Below, piece after piece: positions 1 to 12,785 of a stretch of DNA of 64,000 nucleotides. Within the stretch, counting starts at the first letter, position 1, and each line of letters begins with the position of its first letter. This stretch comes from Heliocidaris tuberculata (Eukaryota; Echinodermata; Echinoidea; Camarodonta; Echinometridae). The notes beneath the pieces are model-generated. The model was not told the origin of the DNA. It did no database searches and saw nothing but the letters and a program-made list of their open reading frames with translations. Where the stretch lies: contig CM046849.1 of the NCBI GenBank assembly GCA_025618425.1, forward strand, positions 34,374,462 through 34,438,461. Direction: 5' to 3'. The position numbers were made by a program, and so were the translations under genes.

Positions 1-2204
1 TATTAACATGGCAGTGCCAGGGCACTTGTTTCCCAGAACTCCTGGCCTGACAATCTGCTGCTTTCTGGTGAGGGTAGCTGTGCAAGGTATGGTATTGGTA
101 TTGATAACTTTGAATGTCCCTTTTTTTTCCTTTATCGTTTTATTTTTAAAACTATGCATGTAAAACTATTTACGATATTCAAACAGCTAGCATTCCTGAC
201 CTAGAGTATGCAAGGGAAAATTCAAAATAAGCCTCTGAATTCCTGCATTATTGTGCATACTTAGAGTAGTCTACTTGTTCTGTCTTGAACACAAAACTAT
301 AGACTCTAACTTTAAGTTCATAGATTTGTACATTCCCTGTGAACCCCTAATATTCCTACGCTCATTTCAGCTATGTCATCCATGAAGAACGTACGCATAT
401 TTCTTGCGTACGAGAGGAAAATGATGGAAATGCAGGGTCCAGCGACAAGACAGCAGCATACCCCCATTTCATGTGCTGTAATTATTTTCTGTGAGAAATT
501 AACCGTTTCATACAGTTTATTGCATGTTTTGACAGGAATTCCTACAATGATTACGCTGATTTTGACGTGTCATCCACTAAGGACGTATGCGTATTTCATC
601 TTTCCATCTAGCTTTTCACTCATCTTTCAACCGATTCTATCTTTTTATATGTTATTCTTTCCTTCTTTCTTTCTGGTCGCATTTTGTGCTATGTTGGATG
701 CGTTCGAATCCCATGAAGTTTCAAATATCAATTCAGAACTTTCATTGGTGGCAACAGCATGAAATGAGATCTAAAGCTTTATATTCCTAAACTAATGACA
801 TCATCCACATGCATATCCTTTTGAAATAAGAAAATTTTGATTATGTAATAATGTATGGCGTATACCTATAGGGGGAGACTGCCATGCAGTTGAGTCTGAA
901 ATAATGTCTTGAAATTAATTCATGTGCAGGTATCATACAAGTTACTCATTGCAGCATTGTTGCACGTTATCCATGAAGAACGTACACATATTTCTTGCGT
1001 ACGAGGGGAAAATGATGGAAATTCACAGTCCTACGACAAGATAGCACCATGAAACCCAATTTCCTGTGCTGTAATTATTTTCTATGAGAAATTAACAACC
1101 GTTTAATACAGGAATTTCTACAATGATTACGCTCACTTTGGCATGTCATCCACTAAGAATGTATCTCATTTTGTGCTATATTGGATGGGTTCGGATCCCA
1201 TGAAGTTCTATATATCAATTTAGAACTTTCATTGGTGGCAACACCATGAAATGAGGTCAGCTTTATATTTCTTACTAAATGACATCATCCACATATCCTT
1301 TTGAAATAATAAAAATAAGAAAATCTTGATTATGTATGGCGTACCAACATGTACGGGAGAAACTGCCATGCAGTTGAGTCTGAAATAAAGTCTTGAATTC
1401 AATTCATGTGCAGGTATACTAAAAGATACTCATTGCAGCATTGTTGCATGTCATCCACGAAGAACGTACCGGTATGCATATTTCTTGCGTAAGAGAGGAA
1501 AACGACAGAAATTCAGAGTCTTACGACAAGACAGCAGCATTCCCCCATTTCCTGTGCTGTAATTATTTTCTATGAGAAATTAACAACCATGTAATGCATT
1601 TCATTGAATGTTTTAACAGGAATTCCTGCAATGATTACGCTCATTTTTGGCATGTCATCCACTAAGAACGTATATGCGTATTCCATTTCCATTCATCTTT
1701 CAACCGATTTTTTATTCGTTATTCTTTCCTTCTATCTTTCTGGTCGCATTTTGTGCTATGTTGGATGGGTTCGAATTGGCTTGCAACGTGCACTCACGTA
1801 ATCAAGTCACGGTGCAATTTCATGTTTCGAGTACTTTCGTAGGAAAACATCATTTACGAAGTGTTGGGTCTACACTTCGCTATTTTATCTGCCAGTAAAC
1901 CACAAATAATTATGTCTCTACGTGAGGTTACGTGAGGTTTTATCAACTTTACCCAACAGTTTATCACGATTTCTTAAATTGCAAGTGCTTTTATTGAGAC
2001 TAGTAATGACGTCATTCAGTTTTTTGACAACAATTGTCTTGCGAAGATTTCGTTGCAACAAAAATCGAGAACCTTTCCGAGCCCTGGTTGGAATGAAATC
2101 GTGAGTAATTTAACGATTCCAAGAGATTTGCAATTGCAAACTTTATTTTTGTCATATTTTTATGTATTATATTGTGCAGAAAAGGAAAGAAAAAACCCCG
2201 AGAA

Positions 2205-2352
2205 AAGACCTTCATGTACCCGAATTTAGACACATGTACCCCAAAAAGGACCTTTATGTACCCCAAAATGGAAATGTAACCCAAAATGGACATGTAACCC
2301 AAAATGGCCAGGTACATAAATATCCTTTTTGGGGTACAGTCTTTTTTGGGGT
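2205..2352. repeat. Short tandem repeat of ATGTACCCCAAAA-type units
   Basis: Units read CATGTACCC then CAAAAAGGAC or CAAAATGGA, about 18-21 bases each. The right end (CCTTTTTGGGGTAC) is in inverted orientation, so the block can fold. Similar units occur at 9360-9405 and in the 9728-10012 minisatellite. Confidence 0.7.
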
Positions 2353-2800
2353 ACAAAGAAAAACGTTTATTAATTTCTTTGTAATTTTCACTGGTAAGTC
2401 GGACAATGATCCCACTCATTTTGACACTTCGTCCATGAAGAACGTACATGTTTTCCTCTCACACAAGGAAAAAACGATCAAAAGTCAGTGTCGTTCGACA
2501 AGACGGCAGAACAAGTCCCCTAGCTACCCCTTTGCTGTTATATTTTCCTTGAGAAATTAACAACTAATTAATGTATTCTATTTAACATTCAGTCAGGTGT
2601 TTCTGCAGTGATTATACATGTTTGGGGGTGTCATCCATGGAGAAAATTACGTTAATTTCCTGCGTACAAGAGGTAAACATCCCAAATTCAGCGTTCCACC
2701 ATAGGACTGTCAGTGCATGGTGAGTACATGTAGATCATGTCAATAAGTTTCGCGCAATTTGTTGCATCTGCGCGTAGCCTGAATGTCATCAGAATGACAC

Positions 2801-2844
2801 GTGCGCGCCACTGATCTCTGTAGAGATCAGTGGTGCGCGCGCAC
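2801..2844. repeat. GC-rich hairpin
   Basis: GTGCGCGCCACTGATCTCT is followed after three bases by its near-perfect reverse complement, AGAGATCAGTGGTGCGCGC. It resembles in style the GCGCGC-flanked hairpins inside the palindromic element at 23.6 and 24.7 kb. No promoter or terminator role is implied. Confidence 0.75.
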
Positions 2845-5830
2845 AGAATCAGTCTAAAAACACAAAATATTTCATAACTAATTCATAAAAAGGCCAGAAT
2901 TCTACAAAACCAGTAGAAGTCAAAATAAGAAAGGTCAAACCTAGAACTCTTACTCTTTTAAGAAACCTTTTAACTGGTTAATTCCCACCATTAACAGCAC
3001 TGCTAACCAATTAACAAAATTACCTTGTCACTGCGAGTCGATTACTTTCCCCATAGAAACACGTGTAATTTGGGTGTTCTACGTTTTTGTGAGGCAACAT
3101 GAAAAGGCTGTTTTCAAACAAAATTGGCCAGAATTCTACATATGAGATGATTACATTTTTATGCTCAGCAGCTTCTTTGTTTCTTCAATATTCATATTCC
3201 TTTTTAACTGAATTAAATTTTTAAAAAGTGAAAAAGATATAAGTATTTCTAAAAGTTGAAATTTACGTTTTTCATGATTAATGTACAGGGTTCTATGGAG
3301 GGAATCGCAGAGGGAAAGTGATACGCGCGCGTGCATGGTTGAGAATGCAACACACTTTTTGGTATGATTCATGTTTATTTTCAAATAAAGGTATTGTTAA
3401 ATATAAAGGCTCTGAAATGATTAGAATAATAGTTAAATATGCTGCACCTAAAAACAATTTGATGTTTAATAAAAGAAATTAAGCATAATGTAGGGCTCTC
3501 TCTTGCCCTACCATAGGCTTTATCTTGCCCTAATCTCCCCCAGAACTCTGGGGCTTACAATGGCTGCTGCGGCATACCTCTCTCTTGCCCTTGTGCAAAA
3601 CTTTTTCTTCATTATCAATTGAAAAACGTATAATAATTTCTTTGAAATTTTCACAGGTTAGTCGGACAATGATCCCACTCATTTTGACACTTCGTCCATA
3701 AAGAACGTACATGTTTTCCTCTCACACAAGGAAAAGACGATCGAAATTCAGTGTCGTTTGACAAGACGGCAGAAGAAGTCCCCTACCCCTTTGTTTGCTG
3801 TTATATTTTCCTTGAAAAATTAATAACCAATTAATGTATTCTTTCTAATATTCAGTCAGGTGTTCTGCAGTGATTATGCATGTTTGGGGGTGTCATCCAT
3901 GGAGAAAATACGTTAATTTCCTGCGTACAAGAGGTAAACATACCAAATTCAGCGTTCCACCATAGGACTGTCAGTGCATGGTGAGTACATGTAGATTATT
4001 CATGTTTATTTTCAAATAAAGGTATTGTTAAATATAAAGGCTCTGAAATGATTAGAATAATAGTTAAATATGCTGCACCTAAAAACAATTTGATGTTTAA
4101 TGAAAGAAATTAAGTATAATGTAGGGCTCTCTTTTGCCCTACCATAGGCTTTATCTTGCCCTAATCTCCCCCAGAACTCTGGGGCTGACAATGGCTGCTG
4201 TGGCATACCTCTCTCTAGCTTGCCCTTGTGCAAAACTTTTTCTTCATTATAAATTGAAAAACATTTATTAATTTCTTGGAAATTTTCACAGGTTAGTTGG
4301 ACAATGATCCCACTCATTTTGACACTTCGTCCATAAAGAACGTACATGTTTTCCTCTCACACAAGGAAAAAAACGATCGAAATTCAGTGTTGTTCGTCAA
4401 TACATCAGAACAAGTCCCCTACCATAGGACTGTCAGTGATCATGATGAGTACATGTAGATTATTCATGACATAATCATATTTTCTGTACCGTAATTTTTT
4501 TTTTTTTGGAGAAATTAACAACCCTTTTATGTATTTCATTGAATATTTAAGCAGGTGTTCATACAATGGTTACGCTCATTTTGGCACGTCATCCATAAAG
4601 AACCTCAGTGCATTTCTTGTGTATGAGAGGAAATCGACCCGAAATTCAGCAGCCCACGACAAGACAGGTAATAATTATCGTACATGTCGATGCGCCATGT
4701 TTATTTTGAATTTAAGCTTTATATAGACTTATAGAAGGCTTTAGAATATTAGAATAGTAGGTAAATATCTTGTACTTGAAAGGATTTGATGTTAAGTGGA
4801 AGAAATTAATCAATATCAGGGCTATCTCTAGCCCTCATCTGCCCCAGAACTCTGCAGGTGAATGCTGGCTGCACTCCCATCTCAGTCTAGAGTGTAATGC
4901 AGAATTTTATTTTTTCTGTGAGAAATTAAGAACCATTTAATGTATTTCAAAGAATTTTAAATCATGTATTCCAGCCATGATTAGGTTCATTTCCATCATT
5001 TCCACTATCCATGAAGAATGTTACATATATTAATTGTGTAAGAGAGGAAAATGCCAGAAAATTGCGAGTCCTATGACAGGTCATGTCTATTCTAATTTTC
5101 TGTGCTGTAACTTGAGATCTAGATATTTTGCAAAGAGAAATTAATAACCATTTCATGTACTTTATTCAATCTTTCAACAGGTATTCCTACAATGATTACG
5201 CTCATTTTTGGATGTCATCCATGTAGAACGTATGCACATTTCTTGCGTACGACAGGAAACCAACCGAAATTCACAGTCCTATAAGACGGTAATTGATGGG
5301 ATTAGATACTGTATGATTTCCTGAGTGTAATGTGTATTTTAAAATTAAATTTCGTACAGAGTAATTAGCCTTTTGATTTCTTAGAATAGTAGTTAAATGT
5401 CTTGTTCCTGAGAAGATTTGATGTTTATGTCATTCTGTCATTTGAATATCCTTCCATTCTGCTGTCATTTATTTCATCCCTCTTTATATCCTTTATTCGA
5501 TCATCTCAACCATCTCCATTTCCATCCACTCTTCTGTCAATCCATCTTTCTTTGATGTATTTTTCATTCTTCTGTCATTGTTATGCCATTCTATCCTTCC
5601 TTCTCTTATTGTTCTATTCGTCTATGATTGTATTCATCTTTTGTCCTTCTATTCTTTTTTCATTCATTCCATCTATCTCTGTCACCTTTTGTTATTTTAT
5701 TCCACTCTTTCATTTTGTGCTCTGTTGGATGGGTTCGAATCCCATGAAGTTCCAAATATCAATTCAGAACTTTCAATGGTGGCAACAGCATGAAATGAGG
5801 TCTAAAACTTTATATTCCATAACAATTTCT

Positions 5831-7614
5831 CTTCATTCTTCTATCATTTCATCCACCCATCTCTATATCCGTCCACTCTTCTGTCAATCTATCCTTTCTT
5901 CTCTGTATCCTTTAATTTTTCAATTTTTTAATATCCTTCCATGCTTTTATCACATTTTGTATTGGAATTATACATGAAATCACGTTTCTGAGCAATTTTC
6001 GGTCTGACATGCAAGTACAAAATTATGCGTTACTTTGTAACCGCATACCCGGGGGTCGCGAATTTGGTCTCAAAAGATGCGCGAGATGTGAAGGAAAAAA
6101 GTCCTGAAATTTCAGTGCGTGATTATTTAGCATAAAAAATTTGTCGCGAAAAATGTTGGGGGGGGGGGGCTAAATAAGGCCCCCCCCCAGGCTACATAGG
6201 GTTAAGTGAAAATTAAATAGGCTCATTGTTTGTGTGCATGCGGTGTGTCGACTCTAGTCGGCAGTAACGTTTCAGCACTGGTGATGGTGGTCGACCGTAG
6301 ATGGCAAAGAGTTAATCTCATTTGATTTTCTTAATTTTAAGTTTGATTTTTATCATGAATGATTTATGAAAAAGCCTTCTAGGAATGTCAAAGGAAATAA
6401 ATGAATGAGAGAACTTGTTTATTATTTGTTTATTTCATGGATTTATTAAAAGATAAAGTATGTATAAAAGGAAGAGAATGACGAAATTTTGTTATCATGT
6501 GCTTAATTTGTGTGTTTATTGTACGTAAATGTAGCACTTCCCATCACATTTAGTATAGTAAAGTTATAATTTGTGTGTTTATTGTACGTAAATGTAGCAC
6601 TTTTACTGACAATTTTTGCAAAATCCAACAAAAGTGTGCTCCAAATCCTTCAATTTCACTTAAAAGAATGCAAAAGTGCCCTCGCTTTTGAGCTTCTTTG
6701 AAAATTTTTATGCGTCCCGCCCTCCCCCCCCCCCCCCCCCCCCCCCCAGGAAAAAAAATCTCTGTACGGCCATGGAATAGTCCTATGGAAATCTCAACTC
6801 TTATCCCAAAAGATATGGCTATTAAATCTTTTAAAAACAATTCTATATGTAAACCCGTTTACACACAAGTGATAAAATGAACCTAATCCATTATAGCTTA
6901 ACACAAATTATGCAATTAATTCTGTGATAAGAGCAAGGGCAATAATGGAAAAGGGAAAGTGGATATGTGTGAGTGTGCAGGTAATAGAGAAAGAAAGGAA
7001 GAGAGAAGGAGTGGGAGAAGGGAGGGATAGTAAGGGCCGGAAAGAATAAATTTAATTTCATTTGAAAGTTTGAATCTGTATTGTTGTGAATTGCCGTTAA
7101 GGGAGATTTGATTAATAGAAAAGGGGGAAAAAGGGAATTTGGAATTGCAAACATGTAAATAAAACTTGATATTTTATAATCATCGTGGAAAATAATTTTG
7201 AAAAAAAAAAAATGAAAACAAAATTAAAAGAAAATCGAGCAATGAAATGCTAAGCCAGGAGTTGCGGGAGAAACTGGTTTTATGTTCTGCTGGAGACAAA
7301 TGCCATTTTCAAATCAATCAAACCTTTGAGAGGAAGACAGACACCTTGGAATCTTTTAGAATTTTTTTTTTCTAATTTCTTTGGACATGCTGAAATAAAA
7401 AAAAAAATAAAAAAAAAAAATAAGTTGGGCCGATCAAATGAAGAGCGTTTACCATAATAAATTTGAACCAGCAGTCCAGGCGAAGGTCTGAACTAACTGG
7501 AGTTGGAAAGTGTATGCTTGATTTCTTGTAGAAATAGGGGTCTACCTCAACTGTTACATCTTATAATTTGGGTGGGAAAAAAAGGAAGATTTTCCAAAGA
7601 ATTAAAGATATGCC
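5831..7614. other. No gene seen; simple-sequence tracts and one 34-base direct repeat
   Basis: Poly-G/C runs at about 6160-6190 and 6723-6748 and A-rich tracts at 7200 and 7398-7420 dominate. TTGTGTGTTTATTGTACGTA plus AATGTAGCACTT occurs twice, at about 6508 and 6569. Open frames are short and low in complexity. Confidence 0.6.
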
Positions 7615-8150
7615 AACTACCCCATTAAAGAGTTTTAGCTAATTTACCTATCCCCAACATATCCAATAAAAACTCCCATTCGGTGCCCCCTTAAATAATG
7701 CCACGGTTGCACCCCCCCCCCCCCCCACACGACCATTGCTCTGAAGAAAAATCCTATAGCTATTTTCGTGGAGAAAAAAAAAAGAATTTCAAAACAATGA
7801 TTCATAACTACCTCATTAAAGAGGCTTAGCTATTACCTACCTCCAATATCGAATTGAAAAACTCTCATTCGGTGCCCCCTAAAATAATGCCACGGTTGCA
7901 CCCCATCCCCCACCTATGGCTCTGAAGAAAAATCCTATAGCTATTTTCGTGTAGAAAAACTTGAATTTCAGAACAATTATTCATAACTACCCCATTAAAA
8001 AGGCTAAGCTATTACCTACCTCCAATAGACCCAATAAAAAACTCTCATTCGGTGCTCCCTAAAATAATGCAACGGTTGCACCCCCCCCCCCCCCCCCCCC
8101 GCAGTCATCCAAATTAAAATAAGAAATTGAAAAGGCTCTTCTTCTTATGA
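7615..8150. repeat. Three-copy tandem repeat, about 180-base period
   Basis: Three copies begin near 7615, 7801 and 7981. Each contains ACTACC(T/C)CATTAAA, then CTCTCATTCGGTGC, then AATGCCACGGTTGCACCCC with a variable poly-C run. The first two then share CTGAAGAAAAATCCTATAGC. The poly-C lengths differ between copies. Confidence 0.85.
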
Positions 8151-8159
8151 CATAGGACA

Positions 8160-9595
8160 AGATAAATATTTAGAATTATTATTGTGAGAGTAATACCCAT
8201 TCACTCAGCTACGCTCTACTATCATATAGCCCCCAATCCCCCCCCCCCCCCCCGATAAAAAAATCATTAGGTACCCTTCCCTAAACTGCAAAGCATCCAC
8301 ATGCAGGCCTGACCCCCAAAAGAAAAATCCTTGTTTGAGATGAGGTAAATGATTGTTCCTGAGGAGACGTATAGAATTAGAAGGTGTTAATTTCCATTTA
8401 ACCTCTTATTTCTTCTCTCCTTATGTATTTCTTTGTTTTGCCTTGAATATCCTCTGGTCTTTTCTTATGTATTTCTTTGTTTTACCTTGCATTTTCTTCC
8501 AAGTCATATGCTGATGTATCTACGCTTGACTATAGTATATTTGGCTATTGACGATGTGTAAAGTTCAGAGCTGCCCTCTACGTCCAAGTGCAGCAAGGGT
8601 GACTTTTGCTTGATTATGGCCTATTCGGTTAGGGTTAGACCCCATTAGGGTTAGTCATATTAAACCCCTTTCCCATAAATATAAGCAATAATACTTTTAG
8701 GTGTGTGTAGATAAATAACTAATCGTGATTTTAAAAAAAGAAAAAAATTCATTAAACGTAGGAATAAGAAATCAGAGCCATGCAAAATGAGGTTAGGGTT
8801 AGGGTTTTCTCCGCTTTTGGTCCTCTAAGCTTAGTTTTTTTTTATCACAAAAATGGCCATATTTCAGTGAAAAATAGGGGGTTAGGGCTAATTTTTGGAT
8901 ATGTTGTATCAAATGGTATCAGCTTTCTGGCAAAAAATTGAAAAAAAAATTGGATGAATATTTCATGACGTCATTCTGAAGCAGGGAAGTACGAATTGTT
9001 TAGAAACCCTAGTATGAGACAACTTCATTTTTTGGCCAAGTTCGATTTTCGACAAATTTGTTGAAGGGGTTAGAGGTCAGACATACGGGGTTAGAACGCT
9101 GTTTTGAACAGGTTTCATCTAGCGCATCGCAGCGTAAAAATTGAAGTCGGGAACCATGCTAACTAGAAAAAGGACCTGCGCGCACCCCAAAGTGTTTATT
9201 TAGCAGATATCTTTTTCGTTTGAGGAAAAAAGTGGGGAAAGTTGCCAAAATATACTAGATTAGGGTGATACCTACATACTATTCAAAATTCAGCCCAAAA
9301 GAACAATGAAATAAAAAATTATGACCATTTTTCCAAAAAAATTCTGGGGTTAGCGAAAAGGACCTCCATGTACCCCGAAAAGGACATTTATGTACCTAAA
9401 AGTACCTTTCTTGACTTTACACTGGATTTTGAAACCTTTAACCTTTGACCTTTGACCTCATTTTCAATGTAGGGGTAGAGTAGGTTCTAGGCTACAAATA
9501 GTTTAACGTTTGAGTTTAACCCCCCACTACTTTTCCTAAAATTGCAATTTTAGTGAACCCTTGTTACTAAAAAAACAGGGGTAGGGTTAGGGTGA
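8160..9595. other. No gene seen; scattered TTAGGG-like seeds
   Basis: Non-coding sequence with isolated GGTTAGGGTTAG motifs near 8630, 8790 and 9060, leading into the perfect array downstream. Two copies of TTATGTATTTCTTTGTTTT at 8424 and 8465 match the minisatellite at 12.1-12.8 kb. A GTACCCCGAAAAGGAC motif is at 9372. Confidence 0.6.
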
Positions 9596-9722
9596 AAGGT
9601 AAAGGAGAGTTAGGGTTAGGGTTAGGGTTAGGGTTAGGGTTAGGGGGGTTTAGGGTTAGGGTTAGGGTTAGGGTTAGGGTTAGGGTTAGGGTTAGGGTTA
9701 AGGGTTAGGGTTAGGTTAGGTT
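9596..9722. repeat. Interstitial telomere-like (TTAGGG)n tract
   Basis: About twenty copies of GGTTAG in the same orientation, with small interruptions (GGGGGGTTTAGG near 9645, AAGGG near 9700). This is the metazoan telomere unit. The tract is internal, with unrelated unique sequence on both sides, so it is an interstitial telomeric sequence or a minisatellite of that unit and not a chromosome end. Confidence 0.95.
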
Positions 9723-9727
9723 TGTAC

Positions 9728-10015
9728 CTTTGGGCACCCGAAAATTGACTTTGGGTACCCGAAAATTAACCTCATGTACCCGAAAATTAACTGGTTCCCC
9801 GAAAATTAACTATGGTTCCCTCAAAATTGACTATGGTACCCGAAAATTTACCTTGGGTACCCGAAAATTAACCCTGGGTACCCCAAAATTAACCTTGGTT
9901 CCCCGAAAATTAACCTTGGTTCCCCGAAAATTAACCATGGGTACCCCAAAATTAACCATGGGTACCCGAAAATTAACCATGGGTGCCTGAAAACTTACCT
10001 TTGGGTACCCGAATA
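9728..10015. repeat. Minisatellite of GGGTACCCGAAAATTAACC units
   Basis: Around fourteen units of about 18-21 bases, directly after the TTAGGG tract. The core GGTACC is itself palindromic, and variants read GGTTCCCCGAAAATTAACC or GGGTACCCCAAAATTAACC. Both strands are open for 80-odd codons only because the unit has few stops. This is not a protein gene. Confidence 0.93.
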
Positions 10016-10794
10016 TACTTCTTATGTTTGAATTTTTTTTTCTTTGCAATTTGACCTTTCCAGTCATTATGAACTAATAAAATATGATCATTGATTATTA
10101 TTTTATCACTCCAGAAGAACTTGGGGATTATTTTTGTTTTTTAAAGAAATAAGAGTAATTTTATGATGCAGTGTTTATTTCTCAGAAATTTTCCGATTTT
10201 TCGACGTTTTCGGAGTATTTTGTCAGATTTTATCTTCAAATATCTTCTAATATATCGTGTTTCTTACTTTAGGCGGGCAGGGGTAGCTTTAGTATTTAAT
10301 AATCAATCTATTTCTCATTGCATTATCGATAATATGATTTTATTAAAAAGATATCTGCAATTATGTAAAGTAATGACAAAAATCAACTCAAAAATTACGG
10401 ACTGATTTGTGGATTTGTGAGGGAGACCGTTAGCTGAGCCAAAACCGGACCTACTTTCTTCTTTCCCATCTCTTTTGACGTGACCAAGTTTTGATCATGT
10501 TCATGTTCATGTTTCATGATTAAATCCACAATTTGCGAGGTAATTGGAAACCTGTAGGGTCAAGACATGATGGAAAATTTACCAGGAGAACGGAGACATG
10601 GTTTCAGACAAAGAAAGGCTGATTAAAAGGTTAAAACTAAGGCATTATGGTCTCCTTTCTGTGACCATGGACTGGTTATTCTCAGGCCGCCAGACCCGGC
10701 GTACAGAGGGGCTACGGTACGTAAACGATCGAGTAGGACAGCTGGTCATGAAACAGTTGTGTGGTGACGGGCCGTGTGGTGACTACTCTTACTA

Positions 10795-12060
10795 GAAATA
10801 CATATAGAATGACCCCCATTATTTTTTGAAATTCTTTGTTGTTGCCATTTAAACTTTATGTACAGTAGAGAAGGAGTGTACAATACATGAAATGAGTTTT
10901 CAGACCAAGATTCTGTCCATGAAGGTGACAAAAAAAGCTCAAAGTTGATCATTTCTGCACGTAGTTTGACTCTGTTCAGCCATTTGGATAAAGTGGGTGT
11001 GTAAATTATGCATGTAGAATGACCCCCATTATTTTTTGAAATTCTTTGTTGTTGCCATTTAAACTTTATGTACAGGTAGAGAAGGAGTGTACAATACATG
11101 AAATGAATTTTCAGACCAAGATCATATCCACAAAAGTGACAAATTAAGCTCAAAGTTTGCTAATTTCTGCGCAAAGTTTGACTCTGTTCAGCCTTTCTGA
11201 TAAAGTGGGTGTTTATCACCGGTATGATTTGTGTACGGTTTCTTGTTGTCTTTCAACCCATTTTGTTTGGGTAAATAGACATGTACAGGAGAATTATCAA
11301 TCCTAGAAAGCAATAATGTCAGAATTGTGGCTGAAATAGTTGCTAAATTAATAAACATGTACCAGATGCTACCTGTACATGTAATCTATGTTTACTACCA
11401 TGTATGTTATCAATGGAAAATTTGGTACATGTACTTACATGTATTAGAAATTATGCATATAGAATGACCCCCATTATTTTTTGAAATTCTTTGTTGTTGC
11501 CATTTAAACTTTATGTAAAGGTAGAGAAGGAATTTACGATAACTGAAATGAATTTTCAGACCAAGATCATGTCCAGAAGAGTGACAAAATAAGCTCAAAG
11601 TTTGCTAATTTTTCTGCGCAATGTTCGACTCTGTCCAGCCTTTCTGATGAAAGCGGGTGTTTAATAACGGTGTTTTTTTGTTTGCGTAGGGATTCTTGTT
11701 GGTTTTAGAACATGAAAATACATGTACAGGAGGCCAAAATAGTTGCTAAATTATATACGTACATGTACCAGATCTATGTTACATGTACATGTCTATTAAA
11801 TATGTACATGTATGTTGTCAATGGAGAATTTGGTACATGTACTTACATGTATTAGAAATTATGCATATAGAAGACCCCCATTATTTTTTGAAATTCTTTG
11901 TTGTTGCCATTTAAACTTTATGTACAGGTAGAGAAGGAAATACGATAACTGAAATGTATTTTCAGACCAAGATCATGTCCTGAAGAGTTGCAAAATAAGC
12001 TCAAAGTTTTGCTAATTCTACGCAAAGTTCGACTCTGTTTAGCCTTCAGATAAAGCGTCT
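10795..12060. repeat. Four-copy tandem repeat
   Basis: Copies begin near 10795, 11004, 11446 and 11853. All share AGAATGACCCCCATTATTTT, then GTTGTTGCCATTTAAAC, then TTTTCAGACCAAGATC and AGCTCAAAGTTTGCTAAT. Copies 3 and 4 share a longer unit of about 407 bases that includes ACATGTACTTACATGTATTA. Minus-strand open frames here are translations of the repeat. Confidence 0.88.
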
Positions 12061-12074
12061 GGCGTTTAATACCG

Positions 12075-12785
12075 TATGTTTTATTTGTTCTTCCTTTTTT
12101 CCTTATGTATTCCTTTGTTTTTCTTCGCTTCTTCATTTTTTTCTTATGTATTCTTTGTTTTTCTTGCTCTCTGTTCTTCCATTTTTTCCTTATGTATTTC
12201 TTTGTTTTTTATTCTCCATATCTCTTCTTATTTCTTTATGTATTTCTTTGTTTCTCTTCTATTTTCTTTTTTTTCCTTATGTATTTCTTTGTTTTTTTTC
12301 TCGTTTTTTTTTGTTATGTATTTCTTTTGTTTTTTCTCTCTTCTTTTTCCCTATGTATTTGTTTATTTTTTTCTCTCCGTCTTCTTTCCTTATGTATTTC
12401 TTTGTTTTTCTTCTATCTTTATTCCTTATGTATATTTCTTTGTTTTTATTCTCCATATCTTCTTTTATTTCTTTATGTATTTCTTTGTTTCTCTTCTATC
12501 TTCTTTTTTTCCTTATGTATTTCTTGTTTTTTCTTCTCGTTTATTGTTAATATATTTCTTTGTTTTTTCCACTCTTCTTTTTTCCTTATGTATTTCTTTG
12601 TTTTTCTTCTCTCCTTCTTCCTTTTCATTATGTATTTCTTCTTTGTTTTTTCTTCCATCTTCTTTTTTCCTTATGTATTTCTTTTGTTTTTATTCTCAAT
12701 ATCTTCCTTTTTTTTTCCTTTATGTATTTCTTGTTTTTCTTCACTCTTCTTTTTTTCTTATGTATCCCTTTGTTTTTCTTCTCTC
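12075..12785. repeat. Pyrimidine-rich minisatellite truncated by the assembly gap
   Basis: About twenty copies of a unit close to TTCCTTATGTATTTCTTTG followed by TTTTTCTTCTC, period roughly 30-40 bases. Purines are rare on the + strand. All + frames are open because the unit has few stops, giving spurious Phe/Leu/Ser-rich open frames. The sequence runs straight into the N run, so the array probably caused the gap. Confidence 0.93.

Larger units (their letters stand above)
340..5830. repeat. Diverged tandem/dispersed repeat array with hairpin core
   Basis: No gene is seen here; the stretch is made of related modules. One module carries AAGAACGTACGCAT followed by TTGCGTACGAGAGGAAA, so GTACGC and GCGTAC can pair. 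It recurs near 385, 975, 1462, 2437, 2640, 3703, 4337, 4597, 5012 and 5225 with increasing divergence. A second module, GGGTTCGAATCCCATGAAG then TTTCATTGGTGGCAACA, occurs near 705, 1190 and 5732. A third, GAGAAATTAACAAC, usually follows the first. Short open frames in the array are repeat translations with no domain. Within it, about 631 bases starting at 3367 are duplicated starting at 3998. Confidence 0.8.

Noticed and set aside
9730..10067. Open frames on both strands over the GGTACC minisatellite
   Set aside because: They are direct translations of a short repeat lacking stops. No start context or homology is seen.
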